Below the pieces are notes generated by a model. It did not search any database. It was not told the origin of the DNA and worked only from the letters and a program-made list of their open reading frames with translations. This document shows positions 22,599 through 33,723 of a stretch of 64,000 nucleotides of DNA, piece after piece. The stretch is from Chrysoporthe austroafricana. Its lineage: Eukaryota > Ascomycota > Sordariomycetes > Diaporthales > Cryphonectriaceae. Both the position numbers and the translations under genes were made by a program. How positions within the stretch are numbered: position 1 is the first letter of the stretch; every line of letters begins with the position of its first letter. The DNA lies in NCBI GenBank assembly GCA_001051155.2, contig JYIP02000005.1, forward strand, positions 3,534,001 through 3,598,000, read 5' to 3'.

Positions 22599-24937
22599 CT
22601 AGTGCATCGCGCGGTACTCGTTCCCGCAGTCGCCCAGCCCGTCGAACACCGCGGCCGCCCTCGCGCGGCCCGGCGCCTCGCCCAGCGCGACCCCGTCGAT
22701 GGCCGCCACGTCCGCCGCGTCCAGCGCGAGCGCGAACACGCGCAGGTTGTCGGCGGCGGCGCGGCCCGAGACGCCCAGCCGGGTGCCGGCGATGACGGCG
22801 CCCACGGTGGGCTGCTGCAGGACCCACCGCGCGGCGACGTGGGCGAGGGAGACGCCCGGGCCGTGCTTCCGCGCGACGGCGGCGAGGGTCTGCAGGAGCG
22901 CCTGGAACTCGGCCCAGGTGCCCCAGGTCTGGAGCATGTCGAAGTACTGCGATGGGCGTCAGAGAGGAGGGGATTCTCCCGCGCGTTCCGGGGGGGGGGG
23001 GCAACCGGTAGTTTTACCTTGCGTTGGGACGGCGTAAGTTGGCTGGCCTCTGAATAGATTTCCGGGATGGGCTCGCCGAGCCATTTTGTTGAGATGAACC
23101 CCCCGCACTTGAGACAGCCGCTGTTAGTCTCTATTTCTACGGGTGTTGTTGTGGCTCCCCGTGATCGCGGATCGTGAGAACACTTACGAACGACCCGTAG
23201 GTCAGCAACTTGAGGCCGTATTTCTCGCACACAGCGCTCATCTTGCGCAGCGGGCGAGCGTCGATCAGAGAAAACTGCAAGACTACGTCAGCCCTTCTTC
23301 CTCTGAGTATGACGCTCTGGGGCGGTGGCATACCTGGACCTGATTAGACACAAGCCCTACCTCCCCGGTCTTCTCCAGGATGTATCTGCAGGCCTCCTCT
23401 GTGTGTTCTGAGTCAAAGTTACAGAGGCCGATCGTCGAGACGAGCTCGGGGTGAGTCTTGGTTGCCCTGACCAGCTCGACCAGAATATCCAGGTACTCCT
23501 TTGCGGCATACTGCACGTCTGTGAGTATTATAAGTCCTCACTATCTCACCAACGAGGACCGACTTACATCGTACCAGTGGAACTGCAGCAGTTCCACCCG
23601 ACCACCGAGCCGGCGCGACCGCTCCCTCACGCCCTCCAGCACAAATTCCGTTGTCACAGGGTGACTGAGGGGCCCAAAGATGCACCACTTCGTCGCAGCG
23701 TAGACTTGATCTCGGGTCTCAGCCGCAAGTCGACTGCGAAAATCTCCGTAGACGAGCTCGGCGTCTCCCTGCGCCGGCACACTGTCAGCCGTGACTTGCC
23801 CCGTCATAAAAACCCTGAGGGGCAGATCCATACGTAGTGGTCGGCCATATCGGCAGCGACCAGGCCCGACTCTACCAGCTGCACCAGAGCCGCCTCCTGG
23901 CGCTCCGCGCTGCCGGATCCCCACGCCGGGGAGGAGAGCTGCCACAGCCCGTTGAGGAGCCGGGGCATCTGGTACAGCCCGACAGGGAACGTCTGGACCT
24001 CGACCCCCCGCCTGGACAGGTCGACACGTATCGGCTCGTGCGACGGCAGCGGCGGCAGCTTGATCTCCGGGTACAGGAGCCGGACCACATCGCGGACCTG
24101 CCTCTCCGCGCGGGTGAAGGGGAACGTCGCGGGCCGGGGCCGGGCGCCCGAGCAGTAGGCCGCGCACCCGCCGAGGCTGTCGAGGAGCGCCCGGAGGGAG
24201 GCCAGCAGCCCGGGCGTCGCCTCGGGCCTGGACTCCTTGAGCGCCTGCACGGCCTGCACGATGTCGCCGCTGAACCTGTGGAGGACCCCGCTGAGCTCGT
24301 CGCCTGCCGCCCATTGCGCCTTGGCCTCTGCGACGGACGTGACGAAGTGTGTCAGGCTTGATCGGGCCGGTCAGCGGTGTTCATTGAGATGCTAGGAAAG
24401 CATAGGATAAAGAATAAAAATCGGCCTAGAAACGCACTATGGAAGAGCCTCTTGAGCGAGCTTGCTCGAGAAGACGCAGCGCGTGGAGGCGATGTAGTCC
24501 AGGCAGGGCTGCGAGACGGCACCGCCCTGCGGGAACATCTCGTGCGCGTCTGTGAACGGCGGCGGAGACTCTCGGAGGCGCTTGCGAACGTGCTCGACAA
24601 ACGGCCGCTGCGTGGTTGACCCTTGGGACACGAGAGTTCGCAGGGCTGATCTGAGGAGGGCCGGGGTCACTAATCACATCAGAGCAGATCATAAGATTGC
24701 CGGCTTTCACGTGTCTCTCGGCATCCCTTCCCAAGACTTACGGTTGGAGATGAGGACGTCGTCCATCATATTCCTATCAGCGGGCCCACACCGTCAGCGT
24801 CCACAACGGACCCGGGGCTCCGCGCCAGGAGCCGTGTGCCACCTCTGGGAGACTTACACGTGCCCCGGTGGCGCCATCTTTGCAAGGTTTCCCGGCTGTC
24901 GTGACGAGGAATCGTTATTCCTAGACAAGGGGTCCAT
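22599..24937 (-). CDS. Aldo/keto reductase with a ~230-residue N-terminal extension
   Basis: Nine exons fit without frame breaks: 24937-24858, 24773-24742, 24669-24438, 24356-23834, 23768-23568, 23510-23334, 23274-23188, 23107-23018 and 22946-22599, giving 589 residues. From about residue 232 this is a complete aldo/keto reductase: FPVGLYQMPRLLNGLWQLSS, then the catalytic set Asp284 and Tyr289 (ADMADHYG), Lys316 (AATKW) and His353 (QFHWYD). The C-terminal part has VSLAHVAARWVLQQPTVGAV, typical of NAD(P)H-dependent AKRs. Residues 1-231 are not part of the AKR barrel. They contain MMDDVLISNLTPALLRSALR and helical segments and may be a separate fungal domain that I do not recognise. Exon 3 must start at 24669 (ATTAG acceptor) to keep frame. 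A TATAAA lies about 145 bases upstream. The substrate is unknown. Confidence 0.82.
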
Positions 24938-25080
24938 GCGTGGCATGTGCGATCCAGTGCTCGCTTCGCATGGGGACGCAAATGCAGATGGGAGGCTCTA
25001 TGGGCAACGGTCGGTCCGAGTGCGGGCAGTGGGGCCGGCAGTCCGTGCCGTGCGTTGACCCCGAGTCATTGTAGCCGAAC

Positions 25081-25086
25081 TTTATA
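25081..25086 (-). promoter_or_regulatory. TATA box of the AKR fusion gene
   Basis: TATAAA on the minus strand lies about 145 bases upstream of the ATG at 24937. This spacing is plausible for a regulated fungal promoter with a short leader. It is called by motif and position only. Confidence 0.45.
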
Positions 25087-25499
25087 GGGCCCCCGGACCT
25101 GGCGATGAGCCTCAGCGGTATTTCTGAATAGCCTCATTTTCGCTCCTCAGATTCTTCGTGGAGGCTGGGACTGAATGTCCGGTTCTGAGGACACAACGAT
25201 AGTATGTCTGAGAAGGGACACATTGGACAGCCTCAGCCCAAAGTTGTCTCGGCTTCCGAGAGACAAGAGATCGTGCGAGCCTGACAAGACGTTATTTAGA
25301 TTCCTGCTCGAGTATACAGTTGCAATCTCTGTAGTATTATTCTCCGGGCATAAGATACACAGAGCGCCAACCTTTTTGGCTTATATTTTGTCCTCGAGTG
25401 CGATCTACACGTATTCCATCCACCCTATATTTCGTGCATTTGGCCGGCCAGCAACTTTGTAATGCAAGTGAGAATCTCTAAATTAATTAATATTGCTAA

Positions 25500-25524
25500 T
25501 TTTTTTTTCTTTTTTTTTTTTTTT
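25500..25524. repeat. Poly-T tract (poly-A on the minus strand)
   Basis: About 24 T with one C interruption, roughly 100 bases downstream of the CFEM receptor stop on the minus strand. It could mark a 3'-end A-rich region or be a simple repeat. Confidence 0.8.
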
Positions 25525-25619
25525 CGCCCTCGGGGCGGGGGAGAGATCGCTGTTTTGTGAGAATAGCGCACAGAATGAATCGAAGCCCCCCCGTCGTTCC
25601 TGAACAGGTCTCCCACCCC

Positions 25620-27332
25620 TCAGTGAGCAATTCTATTAAGCCTGAGCGCATCCGGGATGCCCTGGTCCATCAGCTCGACCTCGTCGCTCAGCTCGTCGTC
25701 CGCCCGCGACTTGTACTGCACGCTCACGCTCGTCGTCTTCATGATGTCCCCCTTGCCACCGCCGTACGACCGCAGCCCGCTGTTGAGCACGCGCGAGCCG
25801 CCGGGGCTCGCGTTGCTGTTGTTGCCGTACGAGTTCCCGTACGTCTTGGTCCTTTTCTTCTCCTCGTGCGACCGCCGCAGCCGCCGGAACAGCGAGGCCA
25901 TGCCCGGCAGGCAGGCGCAGATGACGCCCGCGTTGAGCTCGATCAGGGACCACAGCGCGAGGGCCGCGTAGTCGTAGGTCTGGTTCGTCGACGAGGCCCA
26001 CCCGGCGAGGTACTTGAGCCGCACGACGGAGCAGACCGTTACGAAGAGCCCGAGCATGAATGTGAAGATGACGCCGATCTTGGTCCTCCAGTCGGTCTCG
26101 AGTTTTAGGCTGCGGGTTTTTTGTCAGCTATACTAGTCGGACGACCGTAGTTCGTGGGGGGCGGCTCACAGCTTGGGGATGGGCATGAGGAAAATCGTCA
26201 CATCCATCACTATGTTCAGCGAGGCACAGACATATGTCTGGGCGGTCATGTTGATGCACTTTCCGCTATGCCTTCGGTCCCACATCGTCCAAACATAAGA
26301 AAATGGCACGCAGTATGTCAAAAGCGTGACGATGAATACGATAGCGAAACAGACGATGAAACCCAGCATGGAGAGGCATGCTAACCGAAATCCCTTCGAT
26401 GGAAAGATCCGCAGGTAGAGGACCACGATTGATGTCTTTGTCAAAGCGCTCTCGATGACATAGGCGAACTCGGCGATATAGAAGAGCTGGTGACTTGGTT
26501 AGCACCACTAGGCAGTACAGCCGTATAGAGGTTACTCACAATCAGGACGATGGTGACGTGGGTGCTGTCAAGCTGCCATATATCCCGGCCCATGCCGAAA
26601 TCGAACACTGTTACGCACTTGTTAGTATATCGGCGAACCCACTGGTTTGGTAGACGGATGATGCCGCCACGTACTGAGCTCAGCGCCGATGGATACAGCC
26701 GTCAGGACGGCGAACGAGGCGACGATGAACCAATCATCCCACCAGAATACACCGCCAAACCGTGGCGTCCGGGCGAGGATGCGACTCCCAAAACACAGGA
26801 GGGCGACACCGTAAAGCGTCCAGGAGATCGATCGCAGGTGGGGAGCTTCATCGTGCACCGTTGCCCCACAGGCCAATTTGACGTATTCCTCCCCCCCTAT
26901 ACGGACAACGTCAGCCTCTCCGTTCAAGCTGATCAAGCGCCCATCCCAGGCATCCCTCCCGGCTAGACTCACTCAGACTCTCGTCCACGGTACAAGTCGG
27001 AATGCCGCATTCCCTCATGTCATCGATAATCATGGTTTGTGTTGTGCTGGCGCATATGCACGACATATCAGATGTCGTGCAGGACGAGTTGGCGACGGCA
27101 GAAACGAAACATGTTGCCTGACGCGCGAGGCCTGTGAGCGCCGAGGCATCGCTGCAGGGAGGAGAGGGGAGTTTGCACATACCTCGCACTCGGGCAGACT
27201 CGCTACCAGCCTCGAGTACGTCGTCTCTACGCTCCTGCTGGCGGGTTGACCAGCGGCAACCGGGCGGGAGAGGAGGAGTGCGCAGGCCACCAGCGAGGCG
27301 ACGAGGCCCGCTGCTCGTGAAGGAAGATACAT
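25620..27332 (-). CDS. PTH11-like CFEM-domain seven-transmembrane receptor
   Basis: Six exons fit: 27332-27183, 27117-26973, 26896-26675, 26607-26540, 26486-26170 and 26109-25620, giving 413 residues. A signal peptide (to about residue 27) precedes a CFEM domain at about 47-105. Splicing exon 1 to exon 2 gives LPECEATCF, and the full eight-cysteine series follows (SSC, MSCIC, REC, PTC, LACG). Seven hydrophobic helices come next, including WWDDWFIVASFAVLTAVSIG, the IAEFAYVIESALTKTSIVVL pair, ASLNIVMDVTIFLMPIPKL and LWSLIELNAGVICACLPGM. The cytoplasmic tail of ~90 residues is Ser-, Asn- and Gly-rich. This is the architecture of fungal PTH11-type receptors, used for surface or host sensing in pathogens. 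The ligand is unknown. The plasma membrane is the expected site. Confidence 0.9.
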
Positions 27333-30300
27333 ATTGTCGGGCCGCACCTCTACTCGTCCGTCAACCGTGAAAGCTGGCAACCCGGTCCGGTGTCGAGCTC
27401 AGGACGTCGAGGTCGTGAAGTAGCCCGGAGAGCTGCGATTTCATACAGGGCATAGACAGAGCAGATCAGGAACTTGCCGCACGCAACGGCGAGCCCCCCA
27501 TATTTTGTTCTCCCAGGCGGAGGGACCTCGCGTAAGCACCCTGGCGCACCCAGGGAAAGATTTCGTTCGGATATCGAGTGGGCCACGGGCGGGGCCTCCG
27601 CCAGGGGACTGGAACGGCTTCCCCACAAACTTATGTTTCCAGAATGCAAGCTCCTTGTTCCCACGCGTGCGTTTACTTAGCGAGGCAGTATCCACCTTGT
27701 CTGGCCAGAGCCGTAATGGATTAGAGAGCCCGCTATAGTTCGAGTTCTGTGGCTTGCTCTACTACTTACGGCTTCGGGCCCTAATTACCTGCTCCGACGA
27801 TCGTCCCACCCTCCACCCTCGCAAGGGCCGTACCGAAAGTTACTCCTCGAGGCCGCCCAGCTGCTCCCTCTGCCGCGGGTCTCGGGGGGGCCGCCCCTCG
27901 CTACGCTCCGTAGCACCTCAGCTTACATCTTACGTGCAGTCGTGACAGCCATGATGAGTTCATGACTGACTCGTGACTTACTCTGCCGCTTAGTACAGTG
28001 ATGGAAGTTCGCCAAGGTGTATAGTAGCCTAATTTGCGGGTACCAATCTGGGAATTGCCGGCACCGGATGTTTCTCGGCGGTAGAATAGCGGATTCAGGG
28101 GTTCTAATATCTGCGTAGCAGCAGTCTCCTCCCAGGCCAAGTGAAGGCCAAGGCACTACCATGGTAAAGTATATACCATAGTAGTATCAGTATGGCGACA
28201 AGTAAAATGTAACCCAGCCCAGTCCGTAGCAGCACGGGCCCGACAACATCCCGTGACAGAACCAGGAACAGAAAGCAACTTCGCACGTCACATCCTAGAT
28301 TGCCCAAACGAGGCATATCAGTGAGATCATTTAGGCCTTAAAAGGCTGGGATGACTACGTTCTGATTACAAGGTTGCACAGGACATGGCCAAGCGAGTGA
28401 AGCCGCATGTGCTGTAAGCTAAGGCGTCGAATGATTTTTATCATTGCTTCTCTTGAGAACAGCGCAACCCACGACCCCGGCGGTGATTAGCTTTCACACC
28501 TCGCCACCACGAGGCGTCTAGATTTCTTAGCCGCAAGGGACGCTGAGCTTATGGGGTCTGTTGCTTCTGGGCGCGAGACTGCCTGCTGCAGAGATCGTCG
28601 GTATGCTGAGTTTCCCCAGCTTGAGGGCAGCGTGGAAATCCTACCTCCCCCTCAAAGCCGTCTATACTTTTGAACGGTGGCATAAGCACTAGGGTCGGGA
28701 GTGCTTAGTTTTGCCAGGCTCTTCCGCGGCAGCGACTGGCTGGGTCGGTCCCGCTCCCTCGAGCTGAATGGTGATGGTCTGCTTTTCTTGCCGATTGTCA
28801 CCACGGAGAGCCATGGTGTTGTTCCTGGGGTGTGGAGTTGCACCAACCGGCTTCCTTTCCCATGCCGGCACCGCAGCCGGGATAACCCAGAGACGGACAA
28901 AGGGGGGATGGGGTCCACAGATGGATTCATGGTGTGGTGGTCCTGGTATTGCTGCCCAGAAAGGCAATGTACGGGTGGCTCTGCGGCACTTGTCCGTAAG
29001 CGAAGTGCATCGCCGGTGCCGCGTATGCATGCGTGAATATCCCGTAGTGCCGCAGCGAATTTCCGGGCCAGGAGGTCCTACTGCTACGTGGGAGACACGA
29101 AATTACGAATAGGGCCGAGGCGCTAAAGTTGGTCACGATTTATGTAGTGCCTTCGACCGCTGCGGGTTCAACATGTGCCTCGCTTGTGTCATGGCAGCTA
29201 GCGACGCCAACAAAAGGAGCAGCGGCATCCTGATGAAGCTTATTTCTAGTGTTGAGGGGCTGTTCTCACACTGCATCCCGTTCTACCTAGTAATCCACTG
29301 ATCAACCGCGTCGAGAACGCCCGGAAATCCAAGCTGGCCTCTGGCCCAACCTTAACGAAGAGGCCGTGGGGCGGGGGGGGGCTACCGGGGCTCACACCGC
29401 TTAGACAGGCGATGCCTGTTAATCTTGAACGTTATTGATCTGCGTCCCGGCGCTCCTCGTCAATGCGAAGATGCCAGTGGAGCGGGCAAACCAGGTCTGG
29501 ACCACCATGTTCGCCTGGCGGGCCCAGCGAGCCCAAATCTCGTCTGGCGGCATCCCTACCGGCCTCGCGACCGTTGACAGCCTCGAGCTTGTTGGCTCGA
29601 CAGGCGGAGAAATGCGTGAGGTGAAGGCCACGTGAGAGCTGTCGCCTGCGGTGGAAGCTCTATGAACCTCGAGGCACAGCCCTATAAAGTCCCGGCGGCA
29701 GAGGCGCTCGAGTCATTGCCCCAAGACACCTTGGAGAGTGCTCTCTGCTTAGTGATACACCCCGCCGTATAAAACCCAGCTCCCGCCGCGTTCCTGAGCG
29801 CCTCGCCGAGAGGCTTGCAGCCAGAGGTCTACTATATTGGCGTGACTGGGTAGGCGCTTTTCCGGACCTGAGCTCGTCGCTTAGGCAATGCATGTTTCGC
29901 AATGGTGGGCCTCGGCGGAAGATCGACAGACTATGAGATGGTCTCAGGGGCTGGAGTTGACTCGAGAGCGAGGCGCTCGCGCGCTAGGGGGCTCTCGGAA
30001 TCTCCTTCGGGAGCTAGAAATCTTTTACCAGACTCGAGACGAAGAAATCGCGACCAGAATGCCCAGGAAAGCCAGAGACGAGAGGGAGGAAAGTTCTCGT
30101 AGGAGGATGGTAATCCACGTCGGAGGATTCTACGGAGAATAGCAACTGTCAAGTGGGTTCGATATCTCATTATCAAAAGGAAGATCTAATTACCCTGTGA
30201 GGAGCCTAGATGGGCCGTCATTGACCACCCTCGCAGACCGGTTTCGGTATTGCCGGGGAGGAGCAATCTTGTGCATGCTTCGCGGGCTCGAGATGCACAA

Positions 30301-30933
30301 TATTGAAAAGCTGCAGTGGTGACACTGGTTGTGGATTACGAACGTTTACTATGCTCGTTATGGTATGGTAACCAGCTGTGGAGCCAACTGACGTGCCAGG
30401 TGCGGGCAACAAACACGCGAAGCTAGGCCGACTGGGCAGCAGCTGCTGGGCAGCTGTTGTGTCTGTACTCAGTAGGACAGCACAAGTCAACTCGGAACCT
30501 TCGCTTCCTTCAGTAGTCCGTACATGCGATGGCATCGCCAGATGCATCGCCAGCTCCCCCTCCCGTGGGAGGCGGCGTCGAGCCTCAACCCATAGTCGCC
30601 GCCGGCGTAGGCCACTGCCTGCCACTAACATGCAGCCAGGCCACTAGACCAAAGCGGTCAGGGTGACAACTCACAGGCTGATAGCCAACAATCGGGGGTT
30701 CAGCTCTTTACTGCGGGTGAATCGAAGTCCTACCTCCACGCGTGGGCCGAGCTAACCCACTTTCAGCGGCTATCAGGTCAGGTCAAATGCGGAGCTATAA
30801 AGCCTCGGGAGCACGAAACGGACTTATAATAGTGCCGCGGTTATAATCATTACACGACATCTGGTTGGGAGCTTTCGTTGAGGCCGTGCAACGTTGATCT
30901 ACCGTGAACCCCCCCACATCGCATGGCAATGTC
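27333..30933. other. 3.6-kb region without a supported gene
   Basis: This holds the promoters of the CFEM receptor (left, minus) and the P450 (right, plus). Short frames are present but none has a recognisable domain or consistent splice structure. An 84-codon frame at 29888-30142 (+) begins about 114 bases after a TATAAAA at 29768, so a small gene is possible but not shown. I recognise no transposon sequence. Confidence 0.5.
30795..30802 (+). promoter_or_regulatory. TATA-like element upstream of the P450 gene
   Basis: CTATAAAG lies about 135 bases before the P450 start at 30934. It is called by motif and position only. Confidence 0.4.
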
Positions 30934-33251
30934 ATGAGAACCATGGCCAACGTGCAAGTGACGAAGGAAGAACTCGCGGCCGGCGTTGCGGCCGGCATGG
31001 CCCTCCACCTCGCCGTCTTCCGCTCGGGAGAGTGGGACGCGCACAGCTTCACGCTGCTCGAGGTAGGGGCGGTCGTCCAGCTCGCCCTCAGCTTCTTCGC
31101 CCACGAGCTCTTCTCCGAGCCCGCGGCCAACGCCATCCAGCACGGCATGTACTGGGCCGGCGCCGCCCTCGCTGGCCTATATGCGAGCATCCTAGTGTAC
31201 AGGGTCTTCTTCCACCCGCTCGGAAACATCCCCGGACCGGTCCTCGCCCGCCTGTCGACCTCGTATATGACCTGGAAGAGCTTCGTGCGCGGCCAGGTCT
31301 ACCAGGACGTGCGCGACCTCCACCAGACCTATGGCGATTATGTAAGGGTTGGGCCTACAGAGGTTTCCATCGCCGATCCGGCTGCGTTTAACGCGATCCA
31401 CTCGGCCACCTCGCAGTGCGAGAGGGGCCCGTGGTATAACATCCTGAACCCGACCATTGCCCTGCAGATGGTGCGTGACAGGAAGGAGCATGCTCGCCGG
31501 AGGAAGGCCTGGGATAAAGCCTTCGGCAACAAGGGTTAGTAGACGGCTAATAAGCCCTCGATAACCACGGGGCCTTCCGGTGCAAACCGTTCATTAACCG
31601 TCAACTCCTTTCTACAGCATTGAAAGACTATGAAGATCGAGTCTCAGCTTACACTGATGAGCTACTCACGGTCATTGACCGGGAGAAGGGGCGGGAGCTC
31701 AATGTCTCAAAATGGTTCAAGTGCGTGTTGCCCCCTTCGTCACGAGCACTGGACATGCCCGCTCGTAGGCAGCGCTCTCGCCTCGGATGCGGACCCGGAA
31801 GCGCGATCCTCTGGTCCGGTTATGTGCTGACTTGCAAAGCTACTACTCCTTCGATATCATGGGCGATCTGGCTTTCGGGAGGAGCTTCAACATGATGAAG
31901 GACGGCATTGACCACTATTTCTTCACGTCCACGCATATTAATATGTTTTTGATCGGGCTTTTCAGCGTGAGTCAAGACCTCGACCTGCTTGTCCTTAAAC
32001 TTGTAGTGTGCTTAGAGAGGATCGCGAGCCCTGCACCGCGTAACTGGCTAATGCACTCCTATCTCTTACCCTGTTGCGGCAACGCCATCAGATGTATCAT
32101 TTAGAGATATCAAAGGCTGGATAGCTGATCGCATTTACTACAGCGTATGGTCTGGCTTTTCCCAATCGTTAAGGCAACTTTTGGTCGTTGGGAGTATCAG
32201 AGATTCCAGCGTTTCGTCAGAGGCCTGGTTAAGAGACGCATGGAGGCAAGTTTTGATCGAGGCCCACCCTTTCGGGCCTGGAAAAGAAACTTCAAACAGG
32301 CTACACGTCGACAGTGCTGACAGTGCTATCCTCAGAATGAGCCAGCAGTTCCTGATGTCTTTCACTGGATCTTGAGTGACTTCAACCAAAACCCCAAGCC
32401 CACCTGGCAGGAGAAGGAGAATCTCATTGGTGACGCCAGCCTAATCGTTGTCGCAGGGAGGTAAGCAAGCGGCCTGACATGTGACATCCTTTGGCACATC
32501 CATCAGGCTAATTGTCATGCTCCAGTGACACAACGGCAGCTACCCTCACCTGCCTATTCTACAACCTGGCGACCCACCCAGACGTCTACAGGACACTCCA
32601 GAAGGAAGTGGATGCTTTCTTCGCCGAGGGCGCGGGCCTGGATGACCTAGACACCAGCTCCCTTGGCCAGCTCGAATTCCTGCAGGCGTGCATCGACGAG
32701 TCCCTCCGCCTGTTCCCGCCAGTCCCGTCGGGCTTGCAGAGGCAGACACCGCCGCAGGGCATCCACATTGGCCAGAGATTCATCCCTGGAAACACGATCG
32801 TAATGACACCTAGTTACACGCTCTGTCGAGGTCAGTATCCGGGGACGCCTACGCATGCCGCGTCACAGGATCGATCAGCTAATGAGCTTTTAGACCCGAG
32901 GACGTTCCCCGAGGGTGATGAGTTCATTCCTGAGCGGTGGACTACGAGGCCGGAACTGGTAAAGGATGCCACTCCTGATGCCCCATTTTCTGTCGGTACG
33001 TAATCACGATGATATCGCCTTCGCAAGTGTTTGAAAGTCACTAATGTTGATAATCCGTAAAAGGACGATTTTCCTGCGTGGGAAAGCAGTTGGCGCTGAT
33101 GGAGGTGCGCCGAGTGACGGCACTCATCGCCCACCGCTACGATGTAGCATTTGCACCGGGCCAGACCAAGGAGGCCTTCCTGGCTGGTATCAGGGACAAT
33201 TTTACTATGGCCACTCCTAAGTTGGACCTCGTGTTCTCGCGAAGGCCTTAA
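30934..33251 (+). CDS. Cytochrome P450 monooxygenase
   Basis: Eight exons join in frame: 30934-31534, 31618-31720, 31840-31966, 32144-32245, 32336-32460, 32526-32830, 32894-32995 and 33064-33251, giving 550 residues. The N-terminus has hydrophobic helices for ER anchoring and then the HPLGNIPGPVLAR hinge. P450 motifs are all present: I-helix AGSDTT near residue 352, ESLR (ExxR) near 410, PERW near 468 and the haem loop FSVGRFSCVGK with the Cys ligand near 493. The family performs haem-dependent mono-oxygenation with a P450 reductase partner. The substrate is unknown and I do not assign a CYP family. The fourth intron uses a GC donor (GAG|GCAAGT...CTCAG). An alternative ATG at 30943 has a better context. 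The gene converges on a PhzF-family gene. Confidence 0.9.
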
Positions 33252-33723
33252 GTAAGTGGATATGGTATCCCAAGATGTTGGTGAGTGAAAGAATATGTGA
33301 GTGCGTGGTCTACGATCATCTGCGACTATACAATTTGCATTGAGCTTCTGCATATCACTCGATCTTTTAAAGGGAAACGTCTATAGTTACCTTATGTCTT
33401 CGCATGGGTCATTAACTCTACGTTACCACCGTGCCTTAAGCCGGTCACCTTTTTGGATATTATACAATGTAGTCAGAATTCAAGCTATCGTTCAATCATC
33501 GCAGCGCCACAGCGATTCTTAAAATCTTCTTAGTACAGTGTCTTATCCAAAGCTAGGATTGCTTCATGTCTCGATGACAAAGCCCAATATTGTGTGCCGA
33601 GTCTGGATGCGATGCCCGCCCTGCTCTGATGTGGTGTCCATTTGAACCCAACACCACGTGCATGAGGAGCGATGTCCTCGTGCAACGATACCCTCCTACC
33701 GGGCAGCCCTCATTGTCACTTTC
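33252..33723. other. Convergent intergenic region
   Basis: 3' flanks of the P450 (+) and the PhzF-family gene (-). Nothing else is seen. Confidence 0.6.

Larger units (their letters stand above)
24938..25619. other. Intergenic between AKR gene promoter and 3' end of the CFEM receptor gene
   Basis: It contains the TATA element and, near 25500-25524, a T-rich tract just past the CFEM receptor stop. No gene is supported. Confidence 0.5.
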
